NCBI GenBank assembly: GCA_015488975.1
Contig: WFMT01000254.1
Location: 1-9,631 of the forward strand
DNA length: 9,631 nt
Direction of reading: 5' to 3'
From: Campylobacteraceae bacterium
GTDB lineage: Bacteria; Campylobacterota; Campylobacteria; Campylobacterales; JALSKU01
The position numbers and the translations under genes are program-made. Of this stretch, positions 6,395 through 9,631 are shown in pieces. The notes under the pieces were generated by a model. The model was not told the origin of the DNA. It did no database searches and was given only the letters and a program-made list of their open reading frames with translations. Positions within the stretch are counted from its first letter, which is position 1. Each line of letters begins with the position of its first letter.

Positions 6395-8739
6395 CATGCC
6401 TCCCTTTTGCAAATGATGGCATAAGGACAATATCGACAGGTTTTTAAATCATTTGTCATTACAAAATTCTGTTTTTTATTTTTTAACAATGAAAATTTTT
6501 CTTCCATAAGCTCCAATTTTTCTTCAAAAAAAGCTTCCTTTTTAAGATCTGCATTTTTTAAATCATAAAAATATAATCCTTCAATTTCACCTAAATTTTT
6601 TACTAAGTAGTAGTAAAATTCCATTTGAAAATCTTTACTTTTTTCAAAAGTTTTTTGAGTAGATAATTTTACTTTGCCGCTTTTGTAATCAATTAAACTA
6701 AATTTTTTATCTTTTATATCGATTCTGTCAATCTTTCCATTTATGTTGAATCCTAAAAATTTGGCCTCTAAGGAAATCTCTTTGTGTAAGACTTTGTACC
6801 CTTCGTTAAATCTTTGTATTTCCATTTTTGCAAAATCTTTTAATCTCTCTATCCATATATCGATTTGAAATTTTAGTATTTTATCATTTTTAATATCCTC
6901 ATATAAAAAATGTGAGAGGCGAGAAAGCAACTCTTTTTCATCACTGTAACTTTCAGATTTTGTATAAAGTTTTTTCAATGCCTCATGCAGTTTTATACCT
7001 ATTAGTCTATCATCAACCTTTGAAGTAGGGATTTGAGCCTCTTGTAATTTTTTAATATACTTAAAATAGTATTTTCTTTTACATTCAAGATAAATTTTAA
7101 ATGATGTTGAGGACAGAGAGACTTTTTTAAAATCATATTCCATAAAAAGGTCCTCTTTTTTATATCTATTTATACTTTTTTGTTTTGGAAGAAGGAGGTT
7201 TAAAAGATTTTTATGATCAAATTTTTCTTTATTGGCTACTTTTATATTAAGCTCATCCAAAAACATAGATGGCTTTTTAGCATCATTTTCTACCCCGCAA
7301 ATTGCACTTTTTTTAGCATTTAAAAGTATATTGTGATAATATCCTTTTTGTAGATTTTCTCTATCTTTTAAAGTTGGAAGATTTGTTTTTTTTCTGATAG
7401 CATTTGACAAAAAAAGATCTTTTGAATTTTTTTTAGGAACCGTATCATCGTTAAAATCGACTATTATAACTCCTTTATATTTCACAAGCCTACTTTCTAA
7501 TACCCCCATAACAGTAACTTTTCCACCTTTTGTATCATCTATACTATTATCTTTCAGTCTCAATAAAAAAAGATATATTATATCTTTTAAAGTATAGTTT
7601 GCAAGCTCACTCTCTACTCTTTTAAATCTAAAAAGTTCACTTTTATATATCTTTATCTCTTCAAAATCATCGCCGTCTCTTATAAAACTTCCAAGAAAAT
7701 TTTGCAAATCTATCTCAAAACCTTTTTTATAAAAAAATTGTTTCAAATTCTCAAATTCGATATCTTTAAAATACTTCCTAATTCTATATAAATTTTCTAT
7801 GTTTGCTTCATCCATATATTTATATATTGCATCAACTCTTTTATAAATAATACTATCAACATAAGAAAATCCCATAGCAAAGTTAAAAATATTTTTTTTA
7901 TCAAACTCTTTGAGCATAGGTACAAAGTTTTCATCAGGTGTTATAACAACAATATCCTCAGCATCAATCCCATAGTTTAAAAAATCATATATCTTTTTTT
8001 TCACATAAGCAACCTGTTCTACTTTGTTTTGTGTAAAAAATATATCCGTTTTGTTTATACATGATGAGATTTTTGTTTTTTTAAGTATGGTTTTGTCTGT
8101 AATATCTATGATATAATTACAACTATCTTCCAAATAAATATCTAAAGTTTTAAATTTTTCAACCATTTTTTTATTAAAAGTATTTGTTTGAAAATGGATT
8201 ATAAGCTTAGCTTCTTTTGCAACTTTTAAAAATAATTCCATTTCAAAATTATTAAGATAGCCATCTAAATATAATTCAATCTTTTTAAACCTTTTTAAAT
8301 ACATTTTATTTAATTCATAAATATTTGGCAAGGTTATTTTATCAAAATATCTTTTTTCTTCTAAGATATTTTTATAATTTTCTAAAAGTTGTCTTAAAAT
8401 ATTTAAATGCTCTCCATACTCCGCATAAGTATCTTTTGTATCTATTTGTTTAATATTTACTTTTTCAAGTGATAATTCTTCAAAAAAGCCAAATAAAAAA
8501 TCACTTGATTTTAAAAAAGATATATACTCTTTTTTTATCCTAAGTTTAGAAAAATTTTCAAAATCTGCAGCTTTTTTTAAAAACAATATTCTTTTGTCTT
8601 TATCTATCATAGTTTTATCTTTTATTAAAACTACTTTATTTTCAAATTCATCTATAGTCATACTTTTGCAGATAAAATCATTATTTAAATTTTTTAAACT
8701 ATTTCTGATACTTCTATGCGTGGGATAAATTTTCAACAT
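6394..8739 (-). CDS. addB: AddB nuclease subunit with iron-sulfur cysteines
   Basis: A 781-residue partner of AddA in the double-strand-break resection complex. The N-terminal half is a degenerate helicase: no Walker A sequence is visible, but VTVMGVLESRLVKYKGVII (408-426) and DFNDDTVP (428-435) match the conserved UvrD-like end of AddB proteins. The C-terminal PD-(D/E)XK nuclease has His585 (GIKLHEAL), GKIDRID with Asp671, IDYKSG with Asp684 and Lys686, and Gln705/Tyr709 in FQMEFYY. Four cysteines fit the AddB iron-sulfur staple: Cys553 (YLECKRKYYF) before the nuclease and C-x2-C-x5-C at 768, 771 and 777 at the very C terminus. The start ATG has AAAGGA about eight bases upstream. It heads the operon addB-addA-101-residue gene and overlaps addA. 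Annotation pipelines often call this only a PD-(D/E)XK nuclease family protein; the motif set and neighbour make AddB secure. Low GC and high Lys/Asn/Phe/Ile content match addA but are more extreme than in the torA operon. Confidence 0.9.
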   Translation of the reverse strand: MLKIYPTHRSIRNSLKNLNNDFICKSMTIDEFENKVVLIKDKTMIDKDKRILFLKKAADFENFSKLRIKKEYISFLKSSDFLFGFFEELSLEKVNIKQIDTKDTYAEYGEHLNILRQLLENYKNILEEKRYFDKITLPNIYELNKMYLKRFKKIELYLDGYLNNFEMELFLKVAKEAKLIIHFQTNTFNKKMVEKFKTLDIYLEDSCNYIIDITDKTILKKTKISSCINKTDIFFTQNKVEQVAYVKKKIYDFLNYGIDAEDIVVITPDENFVPMLKEFDKKNIFNFAMGFSYVDSIIYKRVDAIYKYMDEANIENLYRIRKYFKDIEFENLKQFFYKKGFEIDLQNFLGSFIRDGDDFEEIKIYKSELFRFKRVESELANYTLKDIIYLFLLRLKDNSIDDTKGGKVTVMGVLESRLVKYKGVIIVDFNDDTVPKKNSKDLFLSNAIRKKTNLPTLKDRENLQKGYYHNILLNAKKSAICGVENDAKKPSMFLDELNIKVANKEKFDHKNLLNLLLPKQKSINRYKKEDLFMEYDFKKVSLSSTSFKIYLECKRKYYFKYIKKLQEAQIPTSKVDDRLIGIKLHEALKKLYTKSESYSDEKELLSRLSHFLYEDIKNDKILKFQIDIWIERLKDFAKMEIQRFNEGYKVLHKEISLEAKFLGFNINGKIDRIDIKDKKFSLIDYKSGKVKLSTQKTFEKSKDFQMEFYYYLVKNLGEIEGLYFYDLKNADLKKEAFFEEKLELMEEKFSLLKNKKQNFVMTNDLKTCRYCPYAIICKREA

Positions 8740-8767
8740 ACTTTTAATCCTTTTACTGCTAAAATGT

Positions 8768-8773
8768 ATTATA
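8768..8773 (-). promoter_or_regulatory. -10 element of the putative addBA promoter
   Basis: Read on the - strand, this is TATAAT, six of six to the sigma-70 -10 consensus, and would start transcription near 8761, about 22 bases before the addB ATG. No good -35 lies 16-18 bases upstream, which is normal for Campylobacterota sigma-70 promoters. It sits only 5 bases from the -35 of the oppositely directed ccoG promoter, so the two may compete. Confidence 0.5.
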
Positions 8774-8778
8774 CTATA

Positions 8779-8807
8779 TTGACATTTAAGAAATATAATA
8801 ATATGAT
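8779..8807 (+). promoter_or_regulatory. near-consensus sigma-70 promoter for ccoG
   Basis: TTGACA (8779-8784) is a perfect -35 and TATGAT (8802-8807) matches the -10 at five of six, with the ideal 17-base spacer. Transcription would begin near 8814, giving a leader of about 70 bases before the ccoG ATG. The match is seen directly; activity is inferred. Confidence 0.65.
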
Positions 8808-8810
8808 ACT

Positions 8811-8833
8811 AAGTGATAAAAAAGTGACTTATC
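8811..8833. promoter_or_regulatory. possible operator at the ccoG transcription start
   Basis: Two overlapping patterns occur here. AAGTGA is repeated directly at 8811 and 8822, exactly 11 bases (one helical turn) apart, and GATAA (8815-8819) is mirrored by TTATC (8829-8833) across nine bases. The site covers the predicted transcription start, where a bound regulator would repress. It does not match the FNR box I know (TTGAT-N4-ATCAA). Short repeats of this size can occur by chance in AT-rich DNA. Confidence 0.3.
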
Positions 8834-8884
8834 TTATAATAATCATAATTTTTTATTAATACTACAATAACATGGGGAAATAAT

Positions 8885-9631
8885 ATGGCAAAGTCAGATT
8901 TTAAAAAACATATATACAGATACAAACGGTACTATACTTATATGATCATAACGGCAGTTGCTCTTATCCTGCCATGGTTCACTATAAACGGAAATCATTT
9001 CTTTTTATTGGACTTCTCACGCATGGTCGTCAATCTATTTTTTGTAAAATTTAATATGCAAGAGTTATATCTTATGCCATTTTTGCTTATACTTGGTTTT
9101 TTAGGTGTATTTTTTATGACAACATTGGGTGGAAGAGTGTGGTGTGGATGGACTTGTCCACAAACGATATTTAGAGTTATATATAGAGACCTTATACAAA
9201 CAAAATTATTACATATCAGAAAAAGTATTCAAAATAAACAATCTCCAAATAAAAAGGGAACTACAATAAAACTTATTTTAGCTGTACTGATTTGGTCAAT
9301 ATTAGCTTTAGTAGCAGGATCTGATTTCATGTGGTACTTTATCCCGCCTCAAACTTTCTTTCAATATATTCAAGAACCCGCCCAACACCCGGTTTTAATG
9401 GGATTTGTACTTACAATAGCAGGATTTCTTATATATGATATAACAAGGATGAAAGAAAACTTTTGTATTTATGTGTGTCCTTATGCAAGAGTCCAATCTG
9501 TAATGTACGATGAAGAAACCATTCAGGCAGTTTACGATACTGATAGAGGTGGCATCATATACAAACAAGACCCAAGAACCGGAGTTTCCATAGGTAAAAA
9601 ACAGGTAAATAATAAAAAAGAGTTATTAGAA
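8885..9631 (+). CDS. ccoG: CcoG, cbb3 oxidase maturation iron-sulfur protein (3' end cut off)
   Basis: The first 249 codons of CcoG (also called FixG or RdxA), a polytopic inner-membrane iron-sulfur protein needed for copper delivery to cbb3 cytochrome c oxidase. Four hydrophobic segments are visible, at about residues 20-38, 62-80, 128-146 and 168-186. Family signatures are CGWTCPQ with Cys87 and Cys91, FIPPQTFFQY (152-161), and CIYVCPYARVQSVMYD (194-209) with Cys194 and Cys198. The rest of the protein, expected to carry the two [4Fe-4S] ferredoxin motifs and an immunoglobulin-like tail, lies beyond the window. The ATG has GGGGA six bases upstream; an earlier ATG at 8872 is out of frame. It is transcribed divergently from addB. 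No cco structural genes are visible on this side, so whether it belongs to a ccoNOQP cluster downstream is unknown. Family confidence is high; completeness cannot be judged. Confidence 0.93.
   Translation, partial: MAKSDFKKHIYRYKRYYTYMIITAVALILPWFTINGNHFFLLDFSRMVVNLFFVKFNMQELYLMPFLLILGFLGVFFMTTLGGRVWCGWTCPQTIFRVIYRDLIQTKLLHIRKSIQNKQSPNKKGTTIKLILAVLIWSILALVAGSDFMWYFIPPQTFFQYIQEPAQHPVLMGFVLTIAGFLIYDITRMKENFCIYVCPYARVQSVMYDEETIQAVYDTDRGGIIYKQDPRTGVSIGKKQVNNKKELLE

Noticed and set aside
7386..7393. Eight-base T tracts in addB and addA (also near 3961, 6132 and 7994), considered as phase-variable slippage sites
   Set aside because: Tracts of seven to eight A/T are common throughout this AT-rich DNA and all frames are intact; the phase-variable tracts known in this group are mainly poly-G/C.
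1..9631. CRISPR arrays, tRNA/rRNA genes, insertion sequences, prophage or defence islands
   Set aside because: No spaced direct repeat series, tRNA cloverleaf, transposase motif or terminal inverted repeats were seen; the AddAB genes are standard repair genes and not by themselves evidence of a defence system.

Overview
This window looks like chromosomal DNA from a Campylobacterota (epsilonproteobacterial) species; the genus cannot be fixed from the sequence. The DNA is strongly AT-rich. The AddA and AddB proteins are short and lysine-rich like the Campylobacter/Helicobacter versions. A TorA-like reductase followed by a small mono-haem cytochrome matches the arrangement I recall from Campylobacter jejuni (Cj0264c/Cj0265c). 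A ccoG gene fits a microaerobe using cbb3 oxidase. All family assignments come from recognised motifs and recalled sequences, not from a search.

Layout. Bases 1-263 are a non-coding leader with a weak promoter candidate and a perfect 30-bp palindrome (183-212). A two-gene + strand operon follows: a Tat-exported molybdopterin TMAO/S-oxide reductase (264-2699) and a periplasmic cytochrome (2706-3317) that resembles only the C-terminal domain of TorC/TorY. A symmetrical hairpin (3322-3352) sits between this operon and a converging - strand operon. That second operon reads addB (8739-6394), addA (6394-3671), then an unrecognised 101-residue protein (3663-3358), with stop/start overlap or a 7-base gap at the junctions. 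A 145-base divergent region (8740-8884) holds a -10 for addB and a near-consensus sigma-70 promoter for ccoG, whose 5' part (249 codons) runs off the right edge.

How the genes work together. The reductase and cytochrome form a periplasmic electron-transfer pair for anaerobic or microaerobic respiration on N- or S-oxides. The pentahaem quinol-oxidising half of TorC and the TorD chaperone are not in the window. AddA and AddB together form the helicase-nuclease that resects double-strand breaks for RecA; both nuclease sites look intact, and AddB keeps its iron-sulfur cysteines but has no visible ATPase site. CcoG supports maturation of cbb3 cytochrome c oxidase. Most of this is housekeeping or respiratory content. 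I see no mobile element, CRISPR array, RNA gene or clear new system; the best candidates for novelty are the 101-residue AddAB-linked protein and the stand-alone TorC-like domain.
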